Positions 34,415 to 46,705 of a stretch of 64,000 bases of DNA are shown here, one piece after another. The DNA is from Crotalaria pallida (taxonomy: Eukaryota > Streptophyta > Magnoliopsida > Fabales > Fabaceae), in contig CM075656.1 of assembly GCA_037953625.1 (NCBI GenBank), forward strand, positions 65,677,001 through 65,741,000. The letters run 5' to 3'. A model generated the notes under the pieces. It searched no databases. It saw only the letters and a list, made by a program, of their open reading frames with translations, and was not told the origin of the DNA. The first letter of the stretch is position 1; each line of letters opens with the position of its first letter. The position numbers and the translations under genes were made by a program.

Positions 34415-37400
34415 ATGGGGCAACGAGTAGTGTTTCCTTTTGGTTCCACCAGTAAGTGTACTTACGATGTTTTCCTTAGTTTTAGAGGAGAAGATACCCG
34501 CTATGGTTTCACAGGCAATCTCTACCATGCTTTGAAGCAAAGGGGAATCAAGACTTTCATGGATGATGAGGAACTTAGGAGAGGGGAAGAGATTTCACAT
34601 GAACTTCTTAAAGCCATTCAAGAGTCTTGGATCGTCATTATTGTGTTCTCTAAAAGCTACCCATCTTCAAAATGGTGCCTTAATGAACTTGTCAAAATCA
34701 TGGAGTCTTTTAAAGCCAAGAAATGCTTGGTGTATCCTGTGTTTTACAAAGTTGATCCATCAGAGGTGCGCTGTCAGAAAGGGAGTTATGGAGAACAGTT
34801 GGCTAAGCATGAAGAGAATCAGAAGGATAATAAGGAGGTGCAAAACTGGAGAGTGGCTCTGCATGATGCAGCAAATTTGGCAGGGTGGCATTTTAGAGAC
34901 GGGTACGTACGGGTCTATGAATTTGGATTCTCTAACATGAATGATCAATCTTTCTTTTTTCCCTTTACTTTTATCCTCTGTGTTCATATTCATGACTGAA
35001 ATTAACCTCAATGAACCTCAATGAAGATGGAAATGAAATGCACCCCTTCTCAATCAAGCACCATTGTTAGGATGCTAGATCGATGCACCCTAAGAAAGAG
35101 ATGAACTAAAAACTAAAAAGATAAAAAATAAAAAATAACAAATTGATAACTAAGAAAGTTCTTCATTCATTTTTCATTGACACTAGATGGAGAACAATAC
35201 AATACTTATATAATAATGATAAGACCCTAGAGTAAATATTAACCATACAATACCAACGGCCAACCGACGACCTCGGTAATAAACCAAAATCCGTCGGTAA
35301 TGACGCAATACCAACGGCCAACCGACGACCTCGATTCCCTCGATAAAAGTGGCGTTGGTAAAATTTACCGAGGGATTTGCCTTCGGTAATTTACGGAGGG
35401 TTTTACAGAGGGTTGTTGCTCTCGGCAATAATTTAGAGTTACTGACGACTGTAGCCCTCGGTAAATTATAATTTATTACAGAGGGCCCTCCGTAAATTTT
35501 AGTTTGTTACAGAGGGCTAAATGATAATATTTTTACAGAGGGCTCTAACCCTCAATAATAATTTGGATTTTACCAAGGGCTATATTGCCCTCGGTAATCT
35601 TCTTTGGTACAGTGAGCTTGTTTATATCATGCTCTAGATCAGGTCCAAACCAAAGCAGTTAAAACAAATAAAACTAAATTTATAATGCAATTGTTCAAAA
35701 CAGTGTCTGAACTAATATAAGGTAGCAACATTAATTGAAATTTGGAATCTTCGTACAAGGAAATCAGCAAGTTTGGAAAAGGTATAACTGTTGCCAGAAT
35801 AAATCAATCACTGAAATCTTACATTGCATGGATGAATATAGTGATATTAAAATGTAATCTCATTGAAAACTACTATAATGAGTAATTGTAAAATTTGAAT
35901 AAGCCAGTAGTACTATACAAGTGCTAAATACATATGCCTCCTCTAATACATATGCCTCCTCTAATTTAATTTATGTTCCCTAGTGCAGTCCTGGTTGTTT
36001 TCTGAGTGCTCTCTCTTGAGAGCAGTGAACTTAGCAGCTATGTCATTCAACAATTTTGCTATCTCATCATCTTTAGCCTGCAAAGCAAACCAAGATTTCA
36101 AAATAGCAACAACATATGGAATACTATAATGGATGTGCCATACTAGATTTAATACTTTTCTACTCAGAATTAAAACAGATTTGCATTTTCAAACTATTTC
36201 TACATGATAAAAAGACTCGTGGAAAAACATAGCTGAGAGCCTAAAAAAATAAGTAACCTGTTTCGGAAGACTAAAAAACAAGTGCTCAATCAAGTGGGCA
36301 GTGTGCACTTACTAACATTAATGTTAGCCTCAGTTCAATATGACTAGCATTTAAAAACAAAACAAAATATCATCACCCTATAAAAGGCCAAAGGGTACCA
36401 AGAAGAACTTTCCCACTCTAATTCTGGATCTAGAGAAAGTAAAGTCATCTTAGAAAACATCAGAAAGCAGCAAAACAGCAACAGAAGGCAACAAAGCAGC
36501 AGCAGAAAGCAGCCAAAACCAATAGAACAGCAGCAAAAAATAGCACAAAACCAACAGCAGAACATAGCAAAAGCAACAATAGAAAAGAAAAACAATACTG
36601 CAATACTCTGTTACAGCAACTGACAAAGCTGAGAAATATATTCTTAAGACAAATCCATTATAGAATAACCATCCTAAAAAGAAAAGGTTTCAAGTTATTC
36701 TAGACACCAGCATCTGTTTGCTAAGTGTCACTACAATCACATAAATAAATATAAGGGGGTATTAAACCAAATAAGAATAAGGATGATCATGTTCCTATTT
36801 TATTAAAACAAACAAAACATTGTTATGCATTAGTGGAATTTAGCTAAAGCTTGAACTAGAAATCTAGAACTGTGATGAAGGTGAGTGAACAACAGAGACA
36901 TAGTAAAAAAAAATCAAGCATATGTTATCAAAGTAATAGCTTAACAAGGTACCTGAACTTGACCAAGACATGTACTGATGGATATATAGGAGCCCTCCCA
37001 TCATGAGGTCCCAATTCACATAACCTGGCCCATGAAAACCACATTAGCTAAATGCCAATTCATCAAAAAGTAAAATCACAATGTCATGAATGGGTAATGG
37101 TAGCAGTATTACTTTGCTATTTGAAGCGCTAAAGAGATGATGAAACACTAATATGGACATAATAAAATTAGAAAATGAAAAGGATAGAGTTAATAATGTT
37201 CACACACAAGTCATAGTGCTCCAACACCATCAAATTGCATAACAGATGATATAAGTTGCATGAAATTATGTAATGTATAAAAATGTCTCCTAGCTGGAGT
37301 AAAAGGAAAATATCTTTCTAGAAATGTACAGCCCTTGTGATCCCCACTAAAAAGAAACACATCAGAATTCAGAAAGAGAACTAAATACTGGAAAGCAGTG

Positions 37401-38870
37401 GGAAGCCAAATGCCTTACAACTCTACGGAGAATAGGTTCTAAAGATGAGCAAAGTTTCTGCAAACTGTCCACCTTGAGAGATTCCACAATTACACTGCAA
37501 AAACAGTGTCGAAGCAATTATACAGAGCCAGTAAAAAAATATCATTAAAAAAAATTCTTATGGATGAAAACTAAAAAGAAATAGAACTATGTTTTACAGT
37601 AAGTTAGCAGATAAGTTTCTAAATGAACATATACAATTATTCTTTTGCAAACATACTGATTTACTTGAAATATAAAACTGAAACTTCTCATTTGTTATCA
37701 TTTATCAAGTTACTGATATGATCATTTCATCAAAACTCCTAAAAAGGCTTTAGTGTTCATTCGAACTTACAATTAACAATATTGATCGTTAACAAACAGT
37801 TGAAAATATACTCTACAAGATAATAATGAAAAATGAGGAAAAAAACTTTAAAAGTTTATGTAGAATAGAGAACAAACGTAGATAATGCACCGGGAGATTT
37901 TTGATGTGGGTTGTCTCAAACACGGTACAAGTAATAATCAGCACTATCAATCAACTGACTGTAAAGTGTACAAACACAGAGGCAGCTTAGGAAGCTGACA
38001 CTGGACAAGGCTCTTCTTGAAAGTTGATATGCACAGTAATCTAACTTAACTAGAATAACAACTTAGGACTAATCTTCAGAAGCTAAACTTATTATCATTC
38101 AATGACAGTAAAAAAATGAAATTCAAAGAACATATAGATCTCACTCCTTCTCCAATTCCATTCCACTTCAGTTCAGTTACCATCCTAACTAACCAACCCT
38201 ATCCACGTCATCATTATTCACCATTCATCACCTAGCTACATCGTAGGCTTTAGGCCATATTTTTTTTAATAATGAAATTATTGTTTTAGGATAGGAGAAT
38301 AAGCTTGGGAAGAGGCACTACTTTGAGAACCCTAGTGGTGCTCCTAGCATTAACAAATAACAATAATCAAAGTAAGGACTTTCAAAACATAGGCCCAGAA
38401 ACAGAGCCACAAGTTTCCTAAACAGACTGAGAAGTTCTTCTCCACATAAAAAACTCAAGATAACAAACTGCGAAGGGAAAGGAACTAGAGCAATTAAAGC
38501 AACTAAAGGAACTGAGAAGTTCTTCATCAATTTTAAGTAATGAAGGACCCAACAAAGCAACTAATGAATCCCTAATTTCACACATAAATCCCTAATTTCA
38601 ATTGAATCAAATAATCACATATAGCAATTAAATCCCTAATTTCACACACAAATCCACAAAACAACATGAATAATGAAAATGGAGAGAGCAGGGAAACAAA
38701 CCTTAGAGTGGCTGACGGTCGTGAGGTTCGAAGCAGAGAGCGGTCTTGGGCGGCGGATGTTGGCAGAGCCGTGAGTGGCAGCCTCCCGCAAGGATTGAGA
38801 TCGAGCGACGCTCCTGCTCCAAAGCGCTACTCCTCTTCTATGACTGATGAGTGCTCCCTGCTCCGTTTGC

Positions 38871-38902
<32 letters not shown>

Positions 38903-41900
38903 TTTGTTTAAAAATAAATAAACTTACCGAGGGTTTTACGTTTTACCAAGGGCTCAAATATTTTCATTACTTAGGGCGGTAGAGACGGATATTATAAATT
39001 ACCGTTGGCATGTTGATTTTTTTGACCGAGGGCTAATATCCATCGGTATTATGGTAACGCTTTTTTTATTTAATTTTAATTTATAATTATTTTCAAAAGG
39101 AAATTCCGACAGCAATAGCCCTTGATAATATTTTTAGTTGGCTCCAAAAATATTTACTGTTACTGAGGGCCATATGCATTTATTATCGATGAACTCCAGG
39201 GCTCTCGATAACGGGCGTCGATAATTTACATTATAAGGAAAATGGGTTGGGTAGTGATCAGCATTGTTAAATTAAGGGAAAAAAACTCAATTTTCCATTT
39301 ACATTAATTTTAACTCCCAAATAAGGGGAAGATTTTTTCCTATACTTCCTTAAATGTATTGTTGAAAATAGTGGCAGCGTTAAATGTATCATTTGTCATT
39401 TCAGAAAAATTTATCTTCAACGTTTATATGTAATAAATGAAACTACGCATGATTGATTAATTGATTTAGTTAGAGTTTTCACAATCTTTGGTAACTTGAC
39501 AGGTATGAATATGAATGGGAATTTATGAAACGGATCATTGACATGGTGTCCAGCAATTTAGATCGTGATCTTTTGTATATTACTGATTATCCAGTTGGAT
39601 TAGAGTCTCGTGTATTTGAAGTGATATCCCGTTTGCGTATCACTGATCCTAATGTCAAAATGGTAGGCCTATGTGGAATTGGAGGAATAGGTAAAACTAC
39701 TTTGGCACGAGCTGTGTATAATGTCATTGGCCACCAATTTGAAGGTTTATGCTTTCTCTTTAATGTTAGAGAAAACTCAATCAAACATGGATTGGAACAT
39801 CTCCAAGAGACAATTCTTTCCGATATATTTGGTGAGAAGAATATCAAGTTGGGTGATGTTCATTTTGGAATTTCAGTCCTAGTGAGAAGATTGGAACATA
39901 TAAGGGTTCTTCTAATACTTGATGATGTGGATAAATTGGAGCAATTAAAGAAATTAGCAGGGGGATGCTATTGGTTTGGTTCCGGCAGTAGGATTATTAT
40001 AACTACTAGGCGAAAAGATATTCTAGCTGCTCATGGAGTTGAAAATATCTATGATGTACCTAAGTTAAGCCATTATGAAGCCCTTGAACTTTTAAGTCGG
40101 TATGCTTCCAAAAAACCTCAATCCAATGCAAATTATATGGCAGCGTGGAGTCGTGCAACCCTTTATTCTGATGGTCTTCCATTGGTTCTGAACGTTATAG
40201 GTTCTAATTTATTAGGAAAAACAGCAAATGAATGGGAGTTTGCATTAGACAGATTTAAACAAGTTCCTAATGAAGAAATTCATAGTATACTTAAAGTGAG
40301 TTATGACAGTTTGAATGAATGGGAGAAGAGAATTTTCCTTGACATTGCATGTTTCTTCACTGGAGAACTGTTGGCATATGTTGAAGAAATATTATCTGCT
40401 TGTGGTTTCTACCCAAAATATGGCATTAACATACTTATTGATAGATCTCTTGTATCTATTGCACATAGTGGAAGATTGATGATGCATGACCTTATAAAAG
40501 ACATGGCTTTAGAAATAGTACGTCAGGAATCACCGCTGCAACCTAGCAAACGAAGCAGGCTATGGTTTTATGAGGACGTTCTTCAAGTTTTAGAAAATAA
40601 TGCAGTAAGAGCTATATTTATTTTAGAGTAATATGTCAAATTGGTTCCTGACTTTGTAGGTATCAATCAATTTAGTCCCTGAAATTTTCGAAATTTCAAA
40701 TTAGTCCATGAGATAAGAACCCGTCAATCATACTAGTCCCTGACGTTAATGACCGTTGATGGTCCTTGACGTGGACTAACGGAATGGTCAAAACGACGTC
40801 GTTTTGACAAAATAATAATAAACAAAGTCCGTTGAGTTTTGGTCAAATTAGTCTTTGAAATTGTCGAAACCGGTCAAATTAGTCCCCGACTTTATGGACC
40901 ATTAACGTCAGGGACTAATATGTCTGACATGTTCCTATCTCCTGGACTAATTTGGAATTTCGATAATCTTAGGGATTAATTTGATTGATACCCACAAAGT
41001 CAGGGATCAATATGACATATTACTCATTTATTTTAACTTAAGCTTTGTTAAACATGTATTCTTGTTACCCTTTGCCAAATATAGTTTTGTTGACATTTAT
41101 ATGTTAGTACATGATGGTACTCATAGATGGTACATATTTTGTTTTATAGTTTGTTGACACATATCGTTGTAATTCCTCTATTCTTATGTTACAGGGAAGT
41201 AATAAAATTGAAGGCATAATGTTGAACTACTTACCACCGGGAAAAGTTGTCCAATTAAGTGACAAAGCCTTCAAAATGATGAAAAGCCTGAGAATACTAA
41301 TCACTATGGATACCTATTATAATGAAGTTCTCAAACATCTCCCAAGTAGCTTAAGAGTTCTGATCTGGAATGGATATCCTTCAAGGTGTTTACCACCTGA
41401 TAGTCTCAATTTGCCTTCTAGTTGCCTCATTTTGGACAAGTTTAAGGTAAGTATAATAATTGCTATGTGAAACTATTTACATTGAATTGTAAATCAAACT
41501 CTCATGTAAAATATCTAATTACTTTAGCTTCTGCTTACAGAATATGGAGTCTTTGATTCGAATGGATTTCACCGATTGTAAATTTCTATCTGAAGTGCCT
41601 GACATGTCCAGAGTCCAAAACTTAAGGACATTGCATCTTGATAATTGTATAAATCTAATTAAAATCCATGATTCTGTTGGAAGTCTTGTTAACCTTGAAG
41701 AGTTGACTGCTTCAGGATGCACCAACCTAAAAACAATTCCATTTGCGTTCATGTTAACATCTCTTAAAGTTCTCTCTTTCTTCGATTGTCCAAGACTAGT
41801 GAGGTTCCCAGAAATATTATGTAAGATAGAGAATTTACAGCATGTCAACTTGTCACACACTTCCATAGAAGAATTCCCATTTTCTATAAGAAATTTGATA

Positions 41901-43091
41901 GGGCTTCAATCTTTAACTATTATGGATTGTACTAGTCTTGTTAAACTACCTAGTAGCATTTTTACATTACCAAGACTTGAGGAAATTCAAGCTGACTCGT
42001 GTAGAGGGTTTAGCTTTTATAATGAGTGTGAAGGTCATGGACAACTACCATTAGCTGTGTCTTCCAACAAGATTCAACTGTATCTGAGCTCTTGCAATTT
42101 AATAGACGAACATCTTGTTATATTCTTGATTGGTTTTGCCAAGGTGGTACATTTGGACCTATCTCACAATAATTTCACAGTCCTTCCGGAATGTATTAAA
42201 GAATGCATCCACTTGAAGACCCTTTTGCTGACAGACTGCAAGCAGCTTCGAGACATCTTAGTAATCCCCCCAAAATTAGATGATATAGATGCAATGAACT
42301 GCACATCATTGACCTCCCAATCATCAAGTATACTATTGAGCCAGGTTTTCTCTTTGATGTTTCCTTTGTATTTTGATTGTACCAATCATTGTATACTTGT
42401 TTACTGACTTATTTAGTGCCATAAAATTTATGATTCTTTTATATGTGATCAGGCCTTTCATGAGACGGGGGACAAAATTATGATACTTCCAGGGTCAACA
42501 ATTCCAAAATGGTTTGATCATTGTACGAAGGAAAGATCAATAACTTTTTGGGGTCGTGAGGAATTCCCAAAGATTTGTGTGTGTGCTGCCTTCGAAGTGT
42601 TGGAAAATCCACCCCATTGTTTTCATGTTAGGCTCTGCATAGGCATCAATGGAGAGCAAACAATACTATCCACAAGTTGTTACAGTTGGTCAATTGTGAC
42701 AGATCACATTTGGTTGTTCGATCTCAGAGTCCTTGTCAATAATAGCAATCTCAGAGGAACATTTATGGGGCGTGATTGGAATCATGTTGAAGTTTCATTT
42801 AGGGATTGCCAAGCCCATGGGGAGTACTCGATGACTATTGTAAAGTGGTATGGAATTCATGTATTCAGGCAAGAAAACTGCATGGATAATATCTTATTCA
42901 CGAATGCCAAAATTCTACAAGAAAGTAATGCAACTGCCCACTTTGAAAGATTTAGTGAAGGCAATTACATGGTTGCACAATCAAGGGATGGTGGAGCATT
43001 TCATGAAGCCCACTACCACAATGAGAGTGATGATGACTTGCAAATAAGTTGTTACCCTTTGTGTAAAAGGTGGTGTAGGTGGTTTAGTTAA
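34415..43091 (+). CDS. TIR-NBS-LRR (TNL) intracellular immune receptor
   Basis: Five exons in continuous frame: 34415-34902, 39503-40604, 41195-41446, 41541-42344, 42453-43091; 1,094 aa. TNLs sense pathogen effectors; their TIR domains act as NADases signalling through EDS1. Seen: TIR (about 15-160) with YDVFLSFRGEDTR, FSKSYPSSKWCLNEL (catalytic Glu kept) and VFYKVDPSEVR; NB-ARC with P-loop GIGGIGKTTLA, FLFNVREN, kinase-2 LLILDDVD, GSGSRIIITTR, DGLPLVL, and MHD motif MMHDLIKDMALEIVRQES; a short LRR region (LRTLHLDNCINLIKI, LTSLKVLSFFDCP); and a C-terminal post-LRR (C-JID) domain starting ILPGSTIPKWFDH. No stop or frameshift. ATG 34415 is used; the frame extends 5' but without an ATG. Intron 1 is 4.6 kb because of a CACTA-like insertion; intron 2 holds a Mutator MITE. 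Pathogen specificity cannot be read from sequence. Confidence 0.93.
35961..36077 (-). pseudogene. Captured exon-like piece, coiled-coil type
   Basis: After an acceptor TTTGCAG the frame reads AKDDEIAKLLNDIAAKFTAL and continues to a TAG at 35961-35963. Heptad-like spacing suggests a coiled coil. The family is not recognised; it may be a host gene 3' end or part of the element's own gene. Confidence 0.4.
36954..37023 (-). pseudogene. Captured exon-like piece, unrecognised
   Basis: An open stretch reading LCELGPHDGRAPIYPSVHVL lies before a possible donor CAG/GTACCT. It has coding character but no family is recognised. It lies between the CBP60-like and coiled-coil pieces on the same strand. Confidence 0.35.
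37419..37494 (-). pseudogene. Captured CBP60-like exon
   Basis: A 76-bp exon with acceptor TTGCAG and donor GTAAGG encodes VIVESLKVDSLQKLCSSLEP followed by ILRRV. This is the conserved N-terminal segment of the plant calmodulin-binding protein 60 family. The next CBP60 segment was not found nearby, so this is a fragment carried by the transposon. Confidence 0.75.
40626..41025. mobile_element. Mutator-type MITE in TNL intron 2
   Basis: 400 bp with long inverted ends: GAGTAATATGTCAAATTGGT on the left, and on the right the inverse, ending ATATGACATATTACTC. A perfect 10-bp direct repeat ATTTATTTTA flanks it (40616-40625 and 41026-41035). The length of the duplication points to the Mutator superfamily. 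It starts 21 bp after the exon 2 donor. Confidence 0.9.
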
Positions 43092-43680
43092 GCACAAATC
43101 AAAATGGACAATAGCAGTCTCCAAAAATCAACTCAATTTGTAGAGCCCAAAAAAGAAAAAAATTGTTTACGTGTAAAAAATAATGAACAAGAGTAATGTT
43201 ATATGGTTATGACACTTTGTAATGACTGTTTAGACAATGTGCCCGGAGAAATTTATGATTCTTTATATGTTGACAAGGCAGACAACTTATTAGATGGTGC
43301 TAAAAGGGATTTCATAGTGCTCTATTTGTGTGTAAATATGTTGCCATATTTCAATCTTTAAATTCAGACTTAGTTTTATGGGCAGAAAATAGAGTGTAAC
43401 TTTGTAGGAAATGTTTCTCTTGAGTTAACCCTTTTGTTTTCTCTTTGAGTGAATTGAGTTAACCTTCTTAGTTAGTTATTCAACCCACCCAACTCAACTT
43501 CCTAAACTGAGATGTACAAAGGCATAAAGTTATTTTATCTAAATTTAGTTTCCCAATCTAATTGAAAGACCCTAAAGTCTGTTATAATGTTAAGTGTGGG
43601 CATAAGTGCTCCATCATAACATGTTCTTCACACTTAACAAGTTATATATTCTCTTTATTAGCAACAAATAGACAAGACAT
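43092..43680 (+). other. TNL 3' flank
   Basis: 3' UTR and spacer after the TNL stop; ATAATGAACAAG and TTTGTATATG-like U-rich stretches but no defined signal. It ends where the TatD-derived duplication begins. Confidence 0.45.
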
Positions 43681-43682
43681 TG

Positions 43683-45168
43683 TTAATAGTAGTCACTAGA
43701 CTATAGGCAAGCCTTCTAATAATAATAAAAAAAGACTACAAGTACACCTTCCGTTTCTGAATTTTCCCTCCTTAGCTAATGACAAAAGAGCCTGAAAATG
43801 CTTTTCTGGATCTCCACTCTCCTCAAGTTCCTGAACCAATAAACAAAGCCATAATTACGAACACTTCCATCCAAACCACTTCTCTGAAGAAGACCTTCTA
43901 AAGAAGAAGAGCAACCTGGCAACGTGTTGGATGCATGCCGACTGTGTAGAAAAGTCGTCCTATAATCAAACAATAAAATGTTAAATTACTGAAATGCCAC
44001 ATTCTATGTTTAAAAGTCATCAACAGAAAGGAACAACAACAAGACAAATTGTCTGCTTTCGCAATTGCAAGCGCTTCCCTTGATCCGAAAGGGAGCCACT
44101 AGTTACAACACAAAATGCAAGTCCTAACCAAACTCTATCCACACAAAGATGATATAGAACAAAATTACATCTGTGGGGTCAAAATGATGCGCACAACTCT
44201 ATCCGAATAGAATTGAAACAAATCCCTCATTTGGGCATATTTTTCAATTTATATCGCTTTTAATTTGTACAAGGGAATTACCCCTTTGACCACACTTTAA
44301 TACTGAAACCTGTGTTCATTGCTTCAAATAACGGATTTAATTTTAATAAGCATGAAGAATCAAACAACTGTTTGATGCTTATGCCTGAATTTTATGAGGA
44401 TGAATCTTCTCACGTTCTTTTTTATTATCATGTGGTCACATGGACCAAAGAGATAGGCACAAACAATAAAAGAAATTTTGCGAGTCTAAACTGGACCGAC
44501 TAATAAAAATCTCTATCTATTCCTCTTTTCTAAGTGAGAGTGCGAAATTAAACACACATGAGATGATACATTCCCGAGTTTCACTTAATTTTTTTTTCAC
44601 AAATTAGTGAATAAATCACAATGAACACTCATAACTAAACTTGACAATTATAATTCATAAGTTTCAATGCATGGTTGTTAAATAAGTAAGTGTGGTAAAG
44701 TATATGGTATACAATGATTCGGTCGACGCCAGCAGCCCAGGCTCTGCTCAGTATCGTTGCTATATATGCAACATGACATTGCTTGACATGGTACATTCCC
44801 TTAAACATGCCATCTACATTCAATTACATAATATTCAAGAGAGAAAATGTTAATGTAAAAAAACTATGGAAGTTAGATTAATTGCCCAACAAGTGTTTGA
44901 TAAAATGTCTGACCGAACCTGTGAAGTTGACAACTATATCCGAGAGAGGGGAAACACAGGAATTGAATCAGTTTTAGTTTGAAGCTTAGTTATAACAGTG
45001 ACTTTATGGTATTGAAGCATAGTTCCTATGCTTATCTCGTTCTCTGAACAAAATGAACCAAATTCAGAATTTCAAATATGTGAGACAGGAAAGACAAGTT
45101 GCTACTTGATTCACAACGCCAGAAGACCTTAGACAGAAGGGCAGTTTGGTTCATTTAATTTTTTGTGG
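43683..45168 (-). pseudogene. TatD pseudogene: broken copy of the 5' half (exons 2-6)
   Basis: Aligns in the same orientation with 31072-32775, covering TatD intron 6 through the upstream flank. Recognisable: the exon 6 copy (GACAAAAGAGCCTGAAAATG, 43780), exon 5 (CAACGTGTTGGATG), exon 4 (GCAATTGCAAGCGCTTCCCT) and exon 3 (CGGTCGACGCCAGCAGCCCA). Broken: the exon 1 ATG region is gone; the exon 4 acceptor has lost CTGCA, and the exon itself has substitutions and a short indel (TGATCCGAAAGGG against TGATTCCTCAAGGG); about 190 bp of intron is deleted (equivalent of 31745-31935); exons 7-12 are absent. It cannot encode a TatD enzyme. Confidence 0.9.
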
Positions 45169-45215
45169 GTTAGGCCCCTTTTTTTAATTTCATCTCTAGT
45201 TTGTGCCACTTATCA

Positions 45216-46705
45216 GATGGGTTTTAATTATCTGACCTTCCCTTTTGGGTTTTTGACCCCCTTTAATATTTTTTCCTAAAATACCCCACCACCTTCTCCT
45301 CTTTTTCAACAACCCCCCTCCACCTTCTTCCTCTTCTTCCTCCCATCCACCACACCACCTTGTCTTCTTCATCTTCAACCGCCACCCCGCTTCACCGTCT
45401 TCTTCTTTTTTCTATATTTCTTCTTTCTTATTCTCCTTCTCCTTTTTTTTTTCGTCACTTACACCCACTCACACTCACCCCACACTCACCCACACTCACA
45501 TATTCATTGTTCCCTTTTATTTTCATGTAAAAAGTACCATACGCCCATGTCGAAGGCCTCTGTCGAGGCGTACAAAACATGCCTGTAAGCCTCTGTCGAG
45601 GCATAGGCTTTTTTTAAGCTTTTTTATCCAGTATGCCATGGGTTGGGCGTATGTGTAATTTACACGTACGTTAGGCCCTGAACGTACATGGGGTTTTTTA
45701 TTTATTTTTTGTTATTTTTCGTTTTGAACCTTCAAATTCAAATTATCATCCATGTTCATGTTCATGTTCTTGATGTTCATAGCTATGGAGTTTTCGAAAG
45801 GTTGAAGAAGAATGCATAATTCCAATATCATGTCTAGGATTCATTGTTTTAATTAAGAAATTATATGTTTCCTTTTCTATTTTGGCAACTATTAAAAGAC
45901 ATATTCTTATTTCATTGTCTTAACTAAGAGATTATATGTTTTCTTTTCTGTATTAAAAGGTACATTCTTAATTTAATGTCTTAATTTCAATTACTTATTT
46001 TTCAATTCTTTCCCTTTCTAAGTGCATTCATCTTCCACCAAATTTGAAAAGAAATATGACAAGGGAATCAAATCCTATTAATCTCCTTATCTCATTACCA
46101 AATTCGTTTTCCCCCATGTGCTTCATATCAAATTCGAATTCTTAATCATATTAAGTGAATGGAATGTTTCCTATTTTGTTTTGGTAACTTTTTCAACACA
46201 TCAATACCTTCCGTTCCATTGTCATTAATGTGTAAAATCAACTAACTAACACAACACTATGATCATATTTTGTAACTTTTCTCAATTTCGACTCAAGGTA
46301 ATTCTCTCCTACTCACACTCACTCACGTCCAAACTCACCCACACTCACCACCACTCTATACTATTTTTTTCGTTGAAAGTGCTCTACGTCTATGTCGAAG
46401 CGTAGGTATTTTTTTGAAATTTTTTAGCCCATACGCCCAGACCCTGCATATGGAAAAATAATTTTAAAAAGAACCCTACGCCTTTGTCAAGGCGTACAAC
46501 ATGTTTCATACGCTTCGACATTGACGTAGGGCACTTTTTACACGAAAAGTAAAACAATATGCGAGTGGGGTAAGTGTGGGTGATTGTGGGTGAGTTTGGG
46601 GGTGGGTGTGGGGGTGAGTTAGTGAGTATGTGTGTGTGAGGAGGAGGAGGAGGAAGAAGAAGAAGAAGAAGAAGAAGAAGAAGAAGATCAAAGCCCTATC
46701 GGATA
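45216..46705. mobile_element. Second foldback element with inverted microsatellite arms
   Basis: The left arm (about 45380-45600: CTTCTTC runs, CACCCACTCACACTCACC, GTAAAAAGTACCATACGCCC) is inverted in the right arm (about 46390-46700: GAGTTTGGGGGTGGGTGTGG, GAAGAAG runs, GGGCACTTTTTACACG). Short palindromic words (TACGCC/GGCGTA, TGTCGAAG) recur. The outer ends share TTATC-GATGGG-like sequence with each other imperfectly. No protein is encoded; the architecture is like the element at 32.8-33.95 kb. The boundaries are approximate. Confidence 0.6.

Larger units (their letters stand above)
35181..39256 (-). mobile_element. CACTA-like element with captured gene pieces, in TNL intron 1
   Basis: Both ends carry dense subterminal repeats of TTACCGAGGG/CCCTCGGTAA type (35250-35610 and 38930-39230, inverted relative to each other), plus a direct pair of ACCAACGGCCAACCGACGAC at about 35253 and 35312. 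Candidate termini are CACTA at 35181 and TAGTG at 39252-39256; no matching 3-bp target duplication was found, so the exact ends are uncertain. No transposase was recognised. On the minus strand lie exon-like pieces with splice signals: 37419-37494 (CBP60-like), 36954-37023, 35961-36077, and a promoter-like start near 38880 (TATATATAAGC). It looks like a gene-capturing, non-autonomous element. Confidence 0.65.

Noticed and set aside
36344..36595. Cys/Phe-rich minus-strand frame
   Set aside because: Produced by a CAGCAA/AACAGC-type low-complexity stretch read in the wrong frame inside the CACTA-like element.
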